DNA of 64,000 nucleotides from Rubritalea tangerina (GCF_042683245.1 NZ_JBHUJB010000083.1:62001-126000), one strand, 5' to 3'; positions 8,235-17,709 are shown, numbered from the stretch's first letter. The notes: generated by a model from the sequence alone, not told the origin. Program-made: numbers and translations.

Positions 8235-9830
8235 ATGGCTAAGAAAAATGTCGTCTACGGATTTCTGGGCACCCAGCTCGACTACGTTGGAAAGCGCAAC
8301 CGCTGGGAAAAGTGGCGCCCGACAGTCTCGCTCTGCCAACAAGAAGACTTCATCGTGGATGAACTCGTTTTATTCCACGACCAACGCAGCCAAAAACTTT
8401 TTGACACCGTACGCCAAGACATCGCACAGGTCTCACCCGAAACCCATGTGAGGTCTGAAATCATGAACCTCGCCGACCCGTGGGACTTCGAAGAAGTCTA
8501 TGCGGCACTCTACGACTTCCTGAGTCGCCAAAGTTTTAAACTAACAGAATCTAACTACTACGCCCACATGACCACGGGCACCCACGTAGCTCAGATCTGT
8601 CTGTTCCTCCTAACAGAGACGCACAAACTCCCAGGTAAGCTGGTACAGACCAGCCCGAAACGTCGAAACGAGCCCAACCACATTGCTGGCAACTACCAAA
8701 TCATTGATCTCGACCTTTCCAAGTATGACAAGCTTGCTACCCGATTCACGGAAGAACAGCTCGAGGCTCAGGACTTCCTCAAATCAGGCATCGACACCCA
8801 CAACGCAGCCTTCAACAAACTGATAGAAGAAATCGAGCTCGTCTCACTGCGCTCCAGTACGCCGATTCTCCTCACTGGACCCACGGGCGCAGGTAAGAGC
8901 CACCTCGCCAGCCGCATTTATGAGCTGCGCCAAGCGCGTAACAATCTTGAAGGGGAATTTGTCGAAGTCAATTGCGCCACCCTGCGTGGCGATATGGCCA
9001 TGGGCACACTCTTCGGCCACAAGAAAGGCAGCTTCACTGGAGCCAGCAGTGACCGTAAAGGCTTGCTACGTGAAGCGCACAAAGGACTCCTATTCCTCGA
9101 TGAAATTGGTGAGCTCGGTCTCGACGAACAAGCCATGCTCCTCCGTGCCATCGAAGAAGGAAAATGGCTCCCCGTCGGCTCTGACACCACCGTCAAGAGC
9201 TCCTTCCAGCTCATTGCTGGCACCAACAAAGACCTGCGCGAAGAAGTCGCTGAAGGGCGCTTTCGCGAGGACCTCCTCGCCCGCATCAACCTCTGGACCT
9301 TCACCCTCCCCGGACTCGCAGACCGACGCGAAGACATCGCCCCGAATATTGACTATGAGCTCAACAAACTACGCCAAAGCACTGGCCGCAGCGTCAGCTT
9401 CAACAAAGAAGCGCAACTCAGCTTCCTTCGCTTCGCCAATGCTGACTCCAGCCCATGGTCTGGCAACTTCCGCGACCTCAATGCCGCCATCACCCGCATG
9501 GCCACCTTCGCCCCACGTGGCCGCATTCGCACAGAAGAGGTTGCCGCTGAAACCCAGCGCCTGCTACACGGCTGGCAGCGCCCAAACTCAGACCACTCCC
9601 CCCACCCCTCGCTCGACCACTACCTCACAGCGGAAGAAATCGCTGAGATCGACCCCTTCGACCGACCACAACTCGCCTTCACCATCCACACCTGTAAACA
9701 GTCCAGTAATCTCAGCGAGGCCGGTCGCAAACTCTTTGCCGTCTCACGAGAAAAACGCAAATCTACCAATGACGGTGACCGGCTACGCAAATACCTCGCC
9801 AAATTCCACCTCCACTTCGATTCCCTCTAG
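8235..9830 (+). CDS. rtcR: RtcR, CARF-domain sigma-54 activator of RNA repair genes
   Basis: A 531-aa regulator. Residues 1-185 form the RtcR-type CARF ligand-sensing domain (MAKKNVVYGFLGTQLD; HMTTGTHVAQICLFLLTE). An AAA+ sigma-54 activation domain follows with Walker A GPTGAGKS (215-222), the sigma-54-contacting loop GSFTGA (265-270, GAFTGA-type) and Walker B LLFLDE (285-290). A C-terminal helical region (about 470-531) is the DNA-binding part. RtcR is thought to sense RNA-derived ligands such as cyclic-phosphate-ended fragments and then open the sigma-54 promoter of rtcBA. It is divergent from that operon, with the promoter in the spacer. Confidence 0.93.
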   Translation: MAKKNVVYGFLGTQLDYVGKRNRWEKWRPTVSLCQQEDFIVDELVLFHDQRSQKLFDTVRQDIAQVSPETHVRSEIMNLADPWDFEEVYAALYDFLSRQSFKLTESNYYAHMTTGTHVAQICLFLLTETHKLPGKLVQTSPKRRNEPNHIAGNYQIIDLDLSKYDKLATRFTEEQLEAQDFLKSGIDTHNAAFNKLIEEIELVSLRSSTPILLTGPTGAGKSHLASRIYELRQARNNLEGEFVEVNCATLRGDMAMGTLFGHKKGSFTGASSDRKGLLREAHKGLLFLDEIGELGLDEQAMLLRAIEEGKWLPVGSDTTVKSSFQLIAGTNKDLREEVAEGRFREDLLARINLWTFTLPGLADRREDIAPNIDYELNKLRQSTGRSVSFNKEAQLSFLRFANADSSPWSGNFRDLNAAITRMATFAPRGRIRTEEVAAETQRLLHGWQRPNSDHSPHPSLDHYLTAEEIAEIDPFDRPQLAFTIHTCKQSSNLSEAGRKLFAVSREKRKSTNDGDRLRKYLAKFHLHFDSL

Positions 9831-9943
9831 TCCATTAACCACCCCACTTTCTTACCCTCTGCTCCACCCAATCAAGCTCTCCAAATGATTCTCTCATAAA
9901 AATAGGTTGATTTCTTAGAACCCTTAATTTTACCTCTCTGCCC

Positions 9944-12013
9944 ATGAAATGCAAATATGTTGCATATGTAGGGCTCTCATTGGGCGCACAGCTTGCTGTT
10001 GCGCATGAGGCTGAGAACTCCCCCTCTGAATTGCACACTCTCGACCCGACGGTGGTCACCGGAAAGGCTGAAAACCTTTTAGGAGAGGCACAAACCGCCT
10101 CTCGAGGGCAATCAGATCGGAAAGAACTCCTAGAACGCCCTTACCTGCGCCGTGGTGAAATCCTCGAGGTTATCCCAGGCATGGTGGTGACGCAGCACGC
10201 AGGCGGAGGCAAAGCGAACCAATACTTTGTGCGTGGCTATAACCTCGACCACGGTGTGGACTTTGGACTCTTTGTCGACGGCATGCCTGCCAACTACCGA
10301 GCGCACGGTCACGGTCAGGGCTACGCCGACCTCAACTTCTTAATCCCTGAGTTCATCGAGCAACTCGACTACACCAAAGGCCCATTCTATGCAGAACTAG
10401 GTGACCTCACCACTGCGGGCTCCGCTCAGTTCTCGCTGGTCAATAGCCTACAACATAGCTTCGCAAAATTTGAAATCGGGCAGGACAATTATTGGCGTGG
10501 TGTCTTCGGCGACTCAGTAGCCCTTGCCGGCGGTCTTCTCACCTACGGTGGTGAGTACAACTACTATGACGGCCCATGGCAGCTAAAACAAAATGCCAAA
10601 CGAGGCAATGGTATCCTGCGCTGGCACCGTGGTGACGAAAACCAATGGCTCAATGCCACCTTCATGGCTTACGGTGCCGATTGGCGATCAAGCGACCAGA
10701 TTCCCTCACGCGCAGTCGCCTCAGGAGCCCTCGACCGCTATGGCTATATTGATCCATCCAATGGTGGTGACTCACAGCGATACTCGCTCTCCTTCAACAT
10801 GGGCAATCGCCAAAACGATGTCTTCTGGCGTGCCAAAGGCTATGTCGGGTATTACGACCTCGACCTCTATTCCAACTTCACCTACCTGCTCGATGACCCG
10901 GACAATGGCGACCAATTCCGCCAAACCGACAACCGTATCTTCTTCGGCGGTGAAGTCAGCTCCACCTTTGAAGACCGCCTCCTCTTCGGTCACGAAACCG
11001 ATTACCTCGTGGGCTTCCAAACCCATAACGATTACATCTGGGACCTAGCACTGACCAAGACGAGCCTGCGCAATGACCTCAACAACATTCGCAGAGACGA
11101 TGTCTTCACCGGCAACTACGCCCTCTTCGCTAGCGCCAATACCCGCTGGAACGATTGGTTCCGTACCGAAATGGGTCTGCGTGGTGAGCTCTTCTACTTC
11201 GATGTCGCCAGCAACCTCGCTGCCAATAGTGGCGATAAAATCGACGGCATCGTCGTGCCAAAACTCAACATGATTTTTGGCCCATGGGATGAAACCGAAT
11301 ACTACCTCAACCTCGGTGGCGGCTTCCACAGTAACGACGCCCGCGGCGTCACCATCAACGTCGACCCAGTCACTGGACTCCCCACTACCGGTGTCGACCC
11401 ACTCGTGCGCACTTGGGGCTCCGAGCTAGGCCTTCGCTCACACTTGTTAGAAGACGTGACTGCCACCGTCGCCCTCTGGTGGATCTACAACGACTCAGAG
11501 CTCCTCTACGTAGGAGATGCTGGCAATGTCGAAGCTGGCCCCTCGACTAACCGCTACGGTATCGAAGTCGCCACCTACTGGCGCCCAAGTGACTGGTTCA
11601 CCTTCGACGCCGAAGTCTCCGTCGCAGAAGGCCGCTACGAAGATCCCTCACTCACCGACGGTCCTTGGGTGGAAAACCAAGTGCCCGTGGTCGTTTCATC
11701 CGGCATTGTGATCGGAGAAGAAATTGGCTGGTTTGGCGCTCTCCGTGGCCGCTACTTCTCTGAGCGCCCACTCACAGCCGACAAATCCGTCGAAGCCAGA
11801 GCGTCCTTCCAAGTCAATGCCCGGGCCGGCTACCGCACCGAACGCTGGGAACTCGCTCTCGATGTTCTCAACCTCCTCGACCGCAAGGATAATGACATCG
11901 AGTACTACTACACCTCACGCCTTGCAGGTGAGCCCGCCGACGGCGTCGACGACACCCACTTCCACCCGGCTGAGCCATTGACCGTACGCGCCAATTTCAC
12001 TTGGTGGTGGTAG
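9944..12013 (+). CDS. TonB-dependent outer-membrane receptor
   Basis: A 689-aa receptor with a signal peptide (about 1-20), a TonB-box-like TLDPTVVTG (32-40), a plug domain (about 60-170, RRGEILEVIPGMVVTQHAGG; QYFVRGYNLDHG) and a long beta-barrel ending in aromatic residues (TVRANFTWWW), the usual outer-membrane assembly signal. It imports a substrate using the TonB/ExbBD system. The substrate is not identifiable: plug-only homology does not separate siderophore, metal and glycan receptors. No partner transport genes flank it, and the next gene is separated by a terminator. Confidence 0.88.
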   Translation: MKCKYVAYVGLSLGAQLAVAHEAENSPSELHTLDPTVVTGKAENLLGEAQTASRGQSDRKELLERPYLRRGEILEVIPGMVVTQHAGGGKANQYFVRGYNLDHGVDFGLFVDGMPANYRAHGHGQGYADLNFLIPEFIEQLDYTKGPFYAELGDLTTAGSAQFSLVNSLQHSFAKFEIGQDNYWRGVFGDSVALAGGLLTYGGEYNYYDGPWQLKQNAKRGNGILRWHRGDENQWLNATFMAYGADWRSSDQIPSRAVASGALDRYGYIDPSNGGDSQRYSLSFNMGNRQNDVFWRAKGYVGYYDLDLYSNFTYLLDDPDNGDQFRQTDNRIFFGGEVSSTFEDRLLFGHETDYLVGFQTHNDYIWDLALTKTSLRNDLNNIRRDDVFTGNYALFASANTRWNDWFRTEMGLRGELFYFDVASNLAANSGDKIDGIVVPKLNMIFGPWDETEYYLNLGGGFHSNDARGVTINVDPVTGLPTTGVDPLVRTWGSELGLRSHLLEDVTATVALWWIYNDSELLYVGDAGNVEAGPSTNRYGIEVATYWRPSDWFTFDAEVSVAEGRYEDPSLTDGPWVENQVPVVVSSGIVIGEEIGWFGALRGRYFSERPLTADKSVEARASFQVNARAGYRTERWELALDVLNLLDRKDNDIEYYYTSRLAGEPADGVDDTHFHPAEPLTVRANFTWWW

Positions 12014-12057
12014 CCCCCCCACCTTCAAACTTTCTTAAGCAACCAGTCGTTAGTCCC

Positions 12058-12098
12058 AAGCCCGCTGAGAGATTTCTCAGTGGGCTTGTTTATTTTTT
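12058..12098 (+). terminator. Rho-independent terminator after the TonB receptor
   Basis: Strong stem AAGCCCGCTGAGA / TTCTCAGTGGGCTT (one mismatch) with a three-base loop, followed by a T-rich tail ending in TTTTTT. Confidence 0.85.
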
Positions 12099-12150
12099 CC
12101 ATTCCAATGACAGAGCAACTAGCCTATGGGAGTAGTCCACCCATACCATT

Positions 12151-12873
12151 ATGAAACACCTACTCCTTAGCCTCACAGTCCTCAGTTCCCCACTCTGCGC
12201 AGAAATTGCCACCGCAGACCTCTCCACCACTCCCGTCACCCAAGATGCCAAATGGGCCAAGAAATGGTGGATGCCGCGCCACGAAGCAAAATTGAAAGAA
12301 AAAGAGGCACTCGGTGAAGTCCAGCTCGTCTTCATCGGGGACTCCATCACCCACGCTTGGGAAAATAAAGGGAAGGCTATCTGGAACACGCACTACGCTC
12401 CCTACAAGGCACTCAACCTCGGATACTCAGGTGACCGTACCGAACACGTCCTCTGGCGCATTGATAATGGTGAGCTCGATGGCATCAAACCTAAGGCCAT
12501 CGTCATCATGATTGGAACCAATAACGTCGGCCACCGCAATGAGGCATCCAAAGAAGTCGCAGAAGGTATCAAAGCCATTCTCGATCGCCTCGAAACAAAG
12601 CAACCCCAAGCAAAAATTCTCCTCCTTGGAATCTTCCCTCGTGGCGCCACAAGTAATGACCCAAAACGACTACTCACCGACGGCACTAATGCCATCATCA
12701 AAAACTTTCACGACGGCAAGCGCGTGTTCTACCTCAACATCAACGACAAATTTCTCGAAAAAGATGGTACCCTCAGTAAAAAGGTCATGCCTGACCTCCT
12801 ACACCCCAGCAAAGCCCAATACCAAGTCTGGGCCAATGCCATCGACCCTAGCCTCAAAAAATTAATGCAATAA
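12151..12873 (+). CDS. Secreted SGNH/GDSL hydrolase (PAF-acetylhydrolase-like)
   Basis: A 240-aa protein with a signal peptide (1-17, ending CAE). SGNH blocks are FIGDSITHAW (catalytic Ser in 63-67), NLGYSGDRTEH (Gly, 91-95), IGTNN (Asn, 122-125) and DLLHPS (Asp215, His218). The family includes esterases and acetylhydrolases, often acting on acetylated glycans. Substrate unknown. It is monocistronic-looking: a terminator lies upstream and 42 bp separates it from the thiol dioxygenase gene on the same strand, with which it could be co-transcribed. Confidence 0.88.
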   Translation: MKHLLLSLTVLSSPLCAEIATADLSTTPVTQDAKWAKKWWMPRHEAKLKEKEALGEVQLVFIGDSITHAWENKGKAIWNTHYAPYKALNLGYSGDRTEHVLWRIDNGELDGIKPKAIVIMIGTNNVGHRNEASKEVAEGIKAILDRLETKQPQAKILLLGIFPRGATSNDPKRLLTDGTNAIIKNFHDGKRVFYLNINDKFLEKDGTLSKKVMPDLLHPSKAQYQVWANAIDPSLKKLMQ

Positions 12874-12915
12874 GCCTCGCTTCTCACATTTGAAGCGAGT
12901 CCACCCACCATTCCC

Positions 12916-13638
12916 ATGGACGACTACAACCGCCGCCACTTTATCCGCACCAGCCTCCCGGGCTTCCTCGGGCTCAGCATGGCCCTTCCGAGCATCACCG
13001 CTCTTGCCACAAGAGCGAATGCCTGTCAGGGACGCCTACCCGAAAATGGCGCCATCAACTGGGATGCCTTCCTCGAAGCCGTCGAAAAAGAAGCTGCCAA
13101 GCAACACCTCGACCACTGGAATCAGGAAAAATACGTCGCCCAAGTGGCTGCGCTCGCTCAACGGCTCCAACTTAAAGACCCATCGCTCGCCAAAGCATTC
13201 GAGCGCAGTAAACAAGGCCTCGGGAACCAACACCCAGATTTCTATAAACTAGAAAAACAACAAAACTTCGAAGTCAGCCTCGTGCAGTTTGAAAAAGGAG
13301 AACAAATCAAACACCACGACCACCCTGACATGACAGGTGTCCTACTCTGCGCCACCGGCAATGTCGACGTCTGGAACTACGACCTCCTACAACATGATGC
13401 AGCAGACAAAGTCCTGCTCAAAGAAACTGCAACATCCCGATTAGAGAAAGGCATGGTGTCCACCCTCACCTCCAAACAACGTAACATCCACCGGCTTCAA
13501 GCCAACAGCCTCACCCAACTTGTCGATGTCTTTGCCCCCCCCTACAACCGCGAACGCATTCGCAAAAGCCAATGGTTCGACGTCGATACCGAAACCTATC
13601 AAGGCCGCGACAAAATCTATGAAGCAAGTACCCGCTGA
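12916..13638 (+). CDS. Tat-exported ADO/PCO-like thiol dioxygenase (cupin)
   Basis: A 240-aa protein. The N-terminus has a twin-arginine motif (NRRHFIRTSLPGFLGLS, residues 5-21) followed by a hydrophobic stretch, so export through Tat is likely. The C-terminal half (about 110-220) resembles cysteamine dioxygenase and plant cysteine oxidase (PCO/ADO) cupins: IKHHDHPDMTGVLLCATG supplies His134 and His136, RNIHRL supplies His192 as the third iron ligand, and DVFAPPYNRER matches the family's PPYN-like segment. Such enzymes add O2 to thiols. Folding with the metal in the cytoplasm before export would explain the Tat signal. Substrate unknown; the family call is by motif only. Confidence 0.72.
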   Translation: MDDYNRRHFIRTSLPGFLGLSMALPSITALATRANACQGRLPENGAINWDAFLEAVEKEAAKQHLDHWNQEKYVAQVAALAQRLQLKDPSLAKAFERSKQGLGNQHPDFYKLEKQQNFEVSLVQFEKGEQIKHHDHPDMTGVLLCATGNVDVWNYDLLQHDAADKVLLKETATSRLEKGMVSTLTSKQRNIHRLQANSLTQLVDVFAPPYNRERIRKSQWFDVDTETYQGRDKIYEASTR

Positions 13639-13685
13639 GCCCGAGTTATACCATTGAGCGAAACGGAATGGTATTACCTCACAGC

Positions 13686-14675
13686 CTAAGCTAAGGCACG
13701 CCAGTCGATCAGAACCTTGCCACCTCTCTCCCCCTGTTGGGCGTGTACGAGTGCTTCGCTGACCTTCTCTGGTGGATAAAGCGTGTCTATCGATTGCTCT
13801 AACTTGCCCTCTATCACCCATGCAGCCAACTGGTCATAAACCTGCTGAACTTCCTCCCTTGGAGCCGCTGCTAACCACTTAGTGATCCAAAGCCCACGCA
13901 GGCTAATGCCCTTAAAGATAAGAAATTTGTTAGGAACTTTGAGGCTACGCATACTCATCGCGCCAAAGGTCACCTGGGTCCCATATTCTCCCAGTGCGTC
14001 CATCTGCCTGAGCGCACTATCTCCCCCCACCGCATTAGATGCCAAACGCGGCAACTTCTCCCCACAAATCGCACGCACTTTCTCCACAAGCTCCGCATCG
14101 TCAATCAATACATGGTCCCCCCCCAGAGCTTTCAGACTTTCTTCAAGCCCATCACGACGCACCACGTTGATCGTATGAAGCCCCATTTGCTTAGCTATCT
14201 GAATCAAACACTGGCCAACTCCAGAGTTAGCTGCATTTTGAATAACCCAATCTCCGGCCTCTAACTGCTCAAATCCTTTGAGCACACGCCAGGCAGTGGC
14301 GGGGTTCACTTTGAGCATTGCAGCCTGCTCTGGGGCAATCTGAGAAGGAATACGCAAGACCTTGCGAGCGTCGCAGACAATATGGCTCTGCCAGGTCCCC
14401 ACACGCTCAATAAAAATGACCTTGTCCCCCACTTCGAATCCCTCCGCCTGGCTCTCTAGCACTTCGCCACAACCCTCAATTCCAGGTGAGTCTGGCAGCT
14501 CGGGTCGCACCCCGTAATTACCTTGGATAAAATTGAGATCAGCGGGGTTGATAGGTGTCACTAACATCCTAACAAGCACTTCACCAGACTGGAGATCAGG
14601 CAGCCTGACTGGCTCGAGCTGTGTCACTTCCTCGGCCTTGCCGAAGGTATGGAATCGTATGGATTGTGAGATCAT
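13686..14675 (-). CDS. MECR/Etr1-type 2-enoyl thioester reductase (MDR superfamily)
   Basis: A 329-aa zinc-free medium-chain dehydrogenase. Evidence is NPADLNFIQGNYG, GIEGCGEV, KVNPATAWRVL and the dinucleotide motif NSGVGQCLIQIAKQMGLHTINVVRR, all characteristic of mitochondrial-type trans-2-enoyl-CoA/ACP reductases, NADPH-dependent enzymes of fatty-acid synthesis. The start overlaps the end of the glutamate dehydrogenase gene by 4 bp, so the two are translationally coupled although no pathway obviously links them. A generic quinone-oxidoreductase-like MDR remains the alternative. Confidence 0.8.
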   Translation of the reverse strand: MISQSIRFHTFGKAEEVTQLEPVRLPDLQSGEVLVRMLVTPINPADLNFIQGNYGVRPELPDSPGIEGCGEVLESQAEGFEVGDKVIFIERVGTWQSHIVCDARKVLRIPSQIAPEQAAMLKVNPATAWRVLKGFEQLEAGDWVIQNAANSGVGQCLIQIAKQMGLHTINVVRRDGLEESLKALGGDHVLIDDAELVEKVRAICGEKLPRLASNAVGGDSALRQMDALGEYGTQVTFGAMSMRSLKVPNKFLIFKGISLRGLWITKWLAAAPREEVQQVYDQLAAWVIEGKLEQSIDTLYPPEKVSEALVHAQQGERGGKVLIDWRALA

Positions 14676-15934
14676 GGAAAGAGTCCTCGTTGTTGTTTTA
14701 CATCGGCCACTTCTTTAATGCCGAGAGCAAGTGCCGCCAGACGGTGAGGCAGATTTTTCCACTGCGCAAATGAAATGACACGGTCGAACGCTTTCGCCAT
14801 CATCGTATCGAGTTTGGAAAGCACCTCTTGTTCGCTCCACTGAAAACGCTGCAAGTTCTGCACCCACTCGAAGTACGATACCGTCACCCCCCCAGCATTA
14901 CAGAGAATGTCAGGAATCAAAAAGATGTCGCCACGCTTTTCAATGATCTCATCCGCCTCTGGAGTCGTCGGACCATTCGCGGCCTCAGCCAACACCCTGC
15001 ATTGAAGTTGCCCAGCATTCTCAGCCGTAATCACCCGCTCTAAGGCCGCAGGCACCAGTACATCACATGCTTGTACTAACAACTCATTAGGATCTATCGC
15101 AGCAGCTCCCGCGAAACCTTTCACCCCACCGTGCTCCTGAACGTGCGCACTCAAGGCTTTGACATCGATCCCCTCTGGCTGATACAGCGCTCCAGTCACA
15201 TCCGAAATCCCTGTGATTTTCACTCCAAAACGTGAAAGTGTCAGCGCGGCGTGGTAGCCAACATTACCGAAACCCTGAATAATGGCAGTCGCCTTTTCAT
15301 GGCGAATCTTGCACTTCGTTAATGCTCGCGTCGCTAAAAATGCCACCCCGTGACCAGTCGCTGCAGTGCGCCCCTCAGAACCCTGAAGGTTGACTGGCTT
15401 GCCCGTCACGATGCCCGGAACTAGGTGCCCAGCATGGCTGGAATAAACATCTAACATCCACGCCATCACCTGATCATTTGTCCCCATGTCTGGAGCCATC
15501 ACATCCGTTTCTGGCCCTATGAAAGGCAACATTTCAGCGGTGTAACGACGCGTCATATTTTCTAACTCCGCCTCACTCATATGGCGTGGGTCACAGGTCA
15601 CCCCACCCTTACCTCCACCAAAAGGAAGCCCCATGAGAGCACATTTCCAGTTCATCCACATCGCCAAAGCTGCCACCTCGCCAAGCTCCACACTCGGGTG
15701 AAAACGCAAGCCACCTTTGACGGGACCGCGCGAAAGGTGGTGCTGGACTCGATATCCAAAAAAGACCTCAGTCTCCCCATTGTCCCGCTTGATAGGAATA
15801 CTGACCGTCAGCAAACGCTTCGGCCATTTGCACCGCTCTCTCACATCTTCCGAAAGCTCTAAAAAGTCCGCTGTGCGATCAAATTGTTCAGCGGCCATCT
15901 GAAATACTGGGTTTTCAAGGAGTTGCTCCTTCAT
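14672..15934 (-). CDS. Glu/Leu/Phe/Val-type glutamate dehydrogenase
   Basis: A 420-aa dehydrogenase that oxidatively deaminates glutamate to 2-oxoglutarate, or runs in reverse. Motifs are KGGLRFHP, PFGGGKGGVTCDP (substrate Lys), VMAPDMGTND (catalytic Asp) and the Rossmann GFGNVGYHAA. The length fits the hexameric NAD-type family (about 410-430 aa). The coenzyme cannot be assigned with certainty. It overlaps the enoyl reductase by 4 bp. Confidence 0.9.
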   Translation of the reverse strand: MKEQLLENPVFQMAAEQFDRTADFLELSEDVRERCKWPKRLLTVSIPIKRDNGETEVFFGYRVQHHLSRGPVKGGLRFHPSVELGEVAALAMWMNWKCALMGLPFGGGKGGVTCDPRHMSEAELENMTRRYTAEMLPFIGPETDVMAPDMGTNDQVMAWMLDVYSSHAGHLVPGIVTGKPVNLQGSEGRTAATGHGVAFLATRALTKCKIRHEKATAIIQGFGNVGYHAALTLSRFGVKITGISDVTGALYQPEGIDVKALSAHVQEHGGVKGFAGAAAIDPNELLVQACDVLVPAALERVITAENAGQLQCRVLAEAANGPTTPEADEIIEKRGDIFLIPDILCNAGGVTVSYFEWVQNLQRFQWSEQEVLSKLDTMMAKAFDRVISFAQWKNLPHRLAALALGIKEVADVKQQRGLFP

Positions 15935-16014
15935 AACCTCTAAGCAAACATGTGAGCCCCAACAGGAAAAGAAAAATGCATCACCTCATTGGTCGTTAGA
16001 AAATATCTAACTAC

Positions 16015-16054
16015 TAAAAAAAGAAACCCCAATTGGAATGACCAACTGGGGCTT
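16015..16054 (-). terminator. Rho-independent terminator after the DUF4259 gene
   Basis: Stem around CCCCAATTGG / CCAACTGGGG (16027-16051) with an A-rich flank at 16015-16026, which is a T run on the minus strand. It ends the transcript of the gene at 16084-16491. Confidence 0.8.
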
Positions 16055-16083
16055 AGTAAGATCGTATGACGCAACGCGTCAGC

Positions 16084-16491
16084 TCACATTGTGCTGAGTG
16101 ATGCGAGAACTTCACGCATGCTTTCGACATTTTCAAGCCACTCGTCGAATTCTTCAGATTCAGACCAGATTTCACGGAGTTCAGATTCCTCACTTAGAAC
16201 TTTATCTACAGAACCTACAGCAATTGCAGGAAGATCACTGACGTCATCACATTCGTTATCCCCTACCCAGTCAACCAGCTCACCAGGAACACCAGCGCGT
16301 GGCTCATCGAGCAGTGCAATGAGTGTCTCACCTGCGGCTAAAATCGTAGAGCCTTGATCAGCCTCAACGTAGCCAGAGTCTGTGCTCAAGGAATCTACGA
16401 GAAACTCACGAGGTTCGTCGGAATCAATCAATTCCTGAATCCAATCATTTGCGGTATCTTCTTCGAATGTCTTTGTTCCCCAAGCTGCCAT
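16084..16491 (-). CDS. Acidic DUF4259-like protein
   Basis: A 135-aa, strongly acidic cytoplasmic protein. The N-terminus MAAWGTKTFEEDTANDWIQEL matches the pattern of DUF4259 proteins (typically MGxWG…F.ND.A.DW…L). Helical and rich in Asp, Glu and Ser. Function unknown. Monocistronic with its own terminator. Confidence 0.7.
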   Translation of the reverse strand: MAAWGTKTFEEDTANDWIQELIDSDEPREFLVDSLSTDSGYVEADQGSTILAAGETLIALLDEPRAGVPGELVDWVGDNECDDVSDLPAIAVGSVDKVLSEESELREIWSESEEFDEWLENVESMREVLASLSTM

Positions 16492-16652
16492 AATCTGTTG
16501 TTCCTTGTTGTACGCGTTGATTCGGATTTAGAGGATGGAATTGAGGTGGTCAACCTCTCTTGGTGACTTTTTTTGCTACTTTTCTCAGACGCTATTTCTC
16601 AAGCATATAGATCATTGATTCTCATCAGATTAATCGGCATAATCTCACCTCC

Positions 16653-17207
16653 ATGGAGCTCGAAAGCGTCTACCAATGCCCTGAAAACTCCCAACTTCAG
16701 GAGATGAACGACCAACAATTGCGGCGTCACTACGCACAGGATGAAATCTGTGTCCAGGTCGTCGCATGGTTCTATTTGTTCTTCGGTAGTTCCCTAGCGA
16801 CCATCTCATTGATCTTACTCTGGCTCAGCATAGAGATCGACAATGTCATCACCAGCTTCATGAGCTTCTCGGCATTGCTCGCCGCCCTCGTCTACCAATT
16901 GATCGGTTGGGGAATGCGCCACTACGACCCGTGGAGCCGCGCCCCTGCACGCTTTGCCGCCATTGTCATGATGTTTTTTATCCCCCTTGGGACCCTGACC
17001 GGGCTGCTCTGCTTTTCACTGCTGAGAACGCGTGCTGATGAAGCCATTTTTACCACCAAATATCGCGCTATTTTACTCTCAGAGCCCAATCAAGGGAAAT
17101 ACCTGAGTCTGTGGCTTCCTATCGTTTTTGGCACCCTTACCGGGCTTCTATTGGCCCTCGCAGTCTATCTACAACGCCATCTCATCATCGAGCTCCTCTC
17201 CCGCTAG
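16653..17207 (+). CDS. Putative four-helix membrane protein
   Basis: A 184-aa protein. A short cytosolic N-terminus (about 35 residues) is followed by hydrophobic segments at about 37-60, 65-85, 103-125 and 152-175. No recognisable domain. It is isolated, and its last 23 bp overlap the 3' end of the convergent VOC gene. Function unknown. Confidence 0.65.
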   Translation: MELESVYQCPENSQLQEMNDQQLRRHYAQDEICVQVVAWFYLFFGSSLATISLILLWLSIEIDNVITSFMSFSALLAALVYQLIGWGMRHYDPWSRAPARFAAIVMMFFIPLGTLTGLLCFSLLRTRADEAIFTTKYRAILLSEPNQGKYLSLWLPIVFGTLTGLLLALAVYLQRHLIIELLSR

Positions 17208-17595
17208 TGTGCGCCCCCCGACCCAGACGCTCGGCAAAGTCTCCATTGAGAAGGTCGAAAAGATTGCCATCGGGATCACTCACGGTCACGACCCGTGCCC
17301 CCCATGGTTCATCGCGCACTGTGCCGCTGAACTTCACCCCCTGGGCGCGCAATTCCGCGTAAAGGGCATCCACATCCTCCACGTAACATTGCAGGCCCGT
17401 GTGTGCTCGATTGAATGGCTTTTGCCACTCGTAAATACGCATGCCAAAGCCGGCACAATCAAAATGCGCATAACGCGAGAAGTCGTCCCTTCCCTCACAC
17501 ACCACTGGTAGCCCCAGAAGCCGATGGTAGAAATGGTAGGAGGCCTCGAAATCAGAGGCAGGAAAGGCGATGAAGCCAGCTTGTTGAAGTTGCAT
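17185..17595 (-). CDS. VOC-family (glyoxalase/bleomycin-resistance-like) protein
   Basis: About 136 aa from the ATG at 17595; an upstream ATG at 17619 adds eight residues. It shows the VOC pattern FIAFPASDFEASYHFYHRLLG, then DVDALYAELRAQGVKFSG and VTVSDPDGNLFDLL. VOC proteins are metal-dependent lyases, dioxygenases or drug-binding proteins, and the substrate cannot be told from sequence. It is convergent and slightly overlapping with the membrane protein gene. Confidence 0.82.
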   Translation of the reverse strand: MQLQQAGFIAFPASDFEASYHFYHRLLGLPVVCEGRDDFSRYAHFDCAGFGMRIYEWQKPFNRAHTGLQCYVEDVDALYAELRAQGVKFSGTVRDEPWGARVVTVSDPDGNLFDLLNGDFAERLGRGAHTSGRGAR

Positions 17596-17650
17596 GCGAG
17601 GAAGCTTAGAGAGTCCCAAGCCCCCTGACCATTACCGATCTTCACTTCCC

Positions 17651-17686
17651 AAAAAAATGGCGCGTCCTCGAACTGAGAACGCGCCA
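17651..17686 (-). terminator. Rho-independent terminator after the PDH E2 gene
   Basis: Stem TGGCGCGT / ACGCGCCA (17658-17665 and 17679-17686) preceded on the plus strand by seven A, i.e. a minus-strand T run. Confidence 0.85.
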
Positions 17687-17709
17687 TAAGAAATGCTTGA
17701 GTAGCTGAA

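Noticed and set aside
13648..13674. Hairpin ATACCATT/AATGGTAT after the thiol dioxygenase gene as a terminator
   Set aside because: AT-rich stem and no T run in either direction, so not supported as a terminator.
16354..16566. 70-codon plus-strand frame opposite and beyond the DUF4259 gene
   Set aside because: Antisense to a supported gene, no homology.
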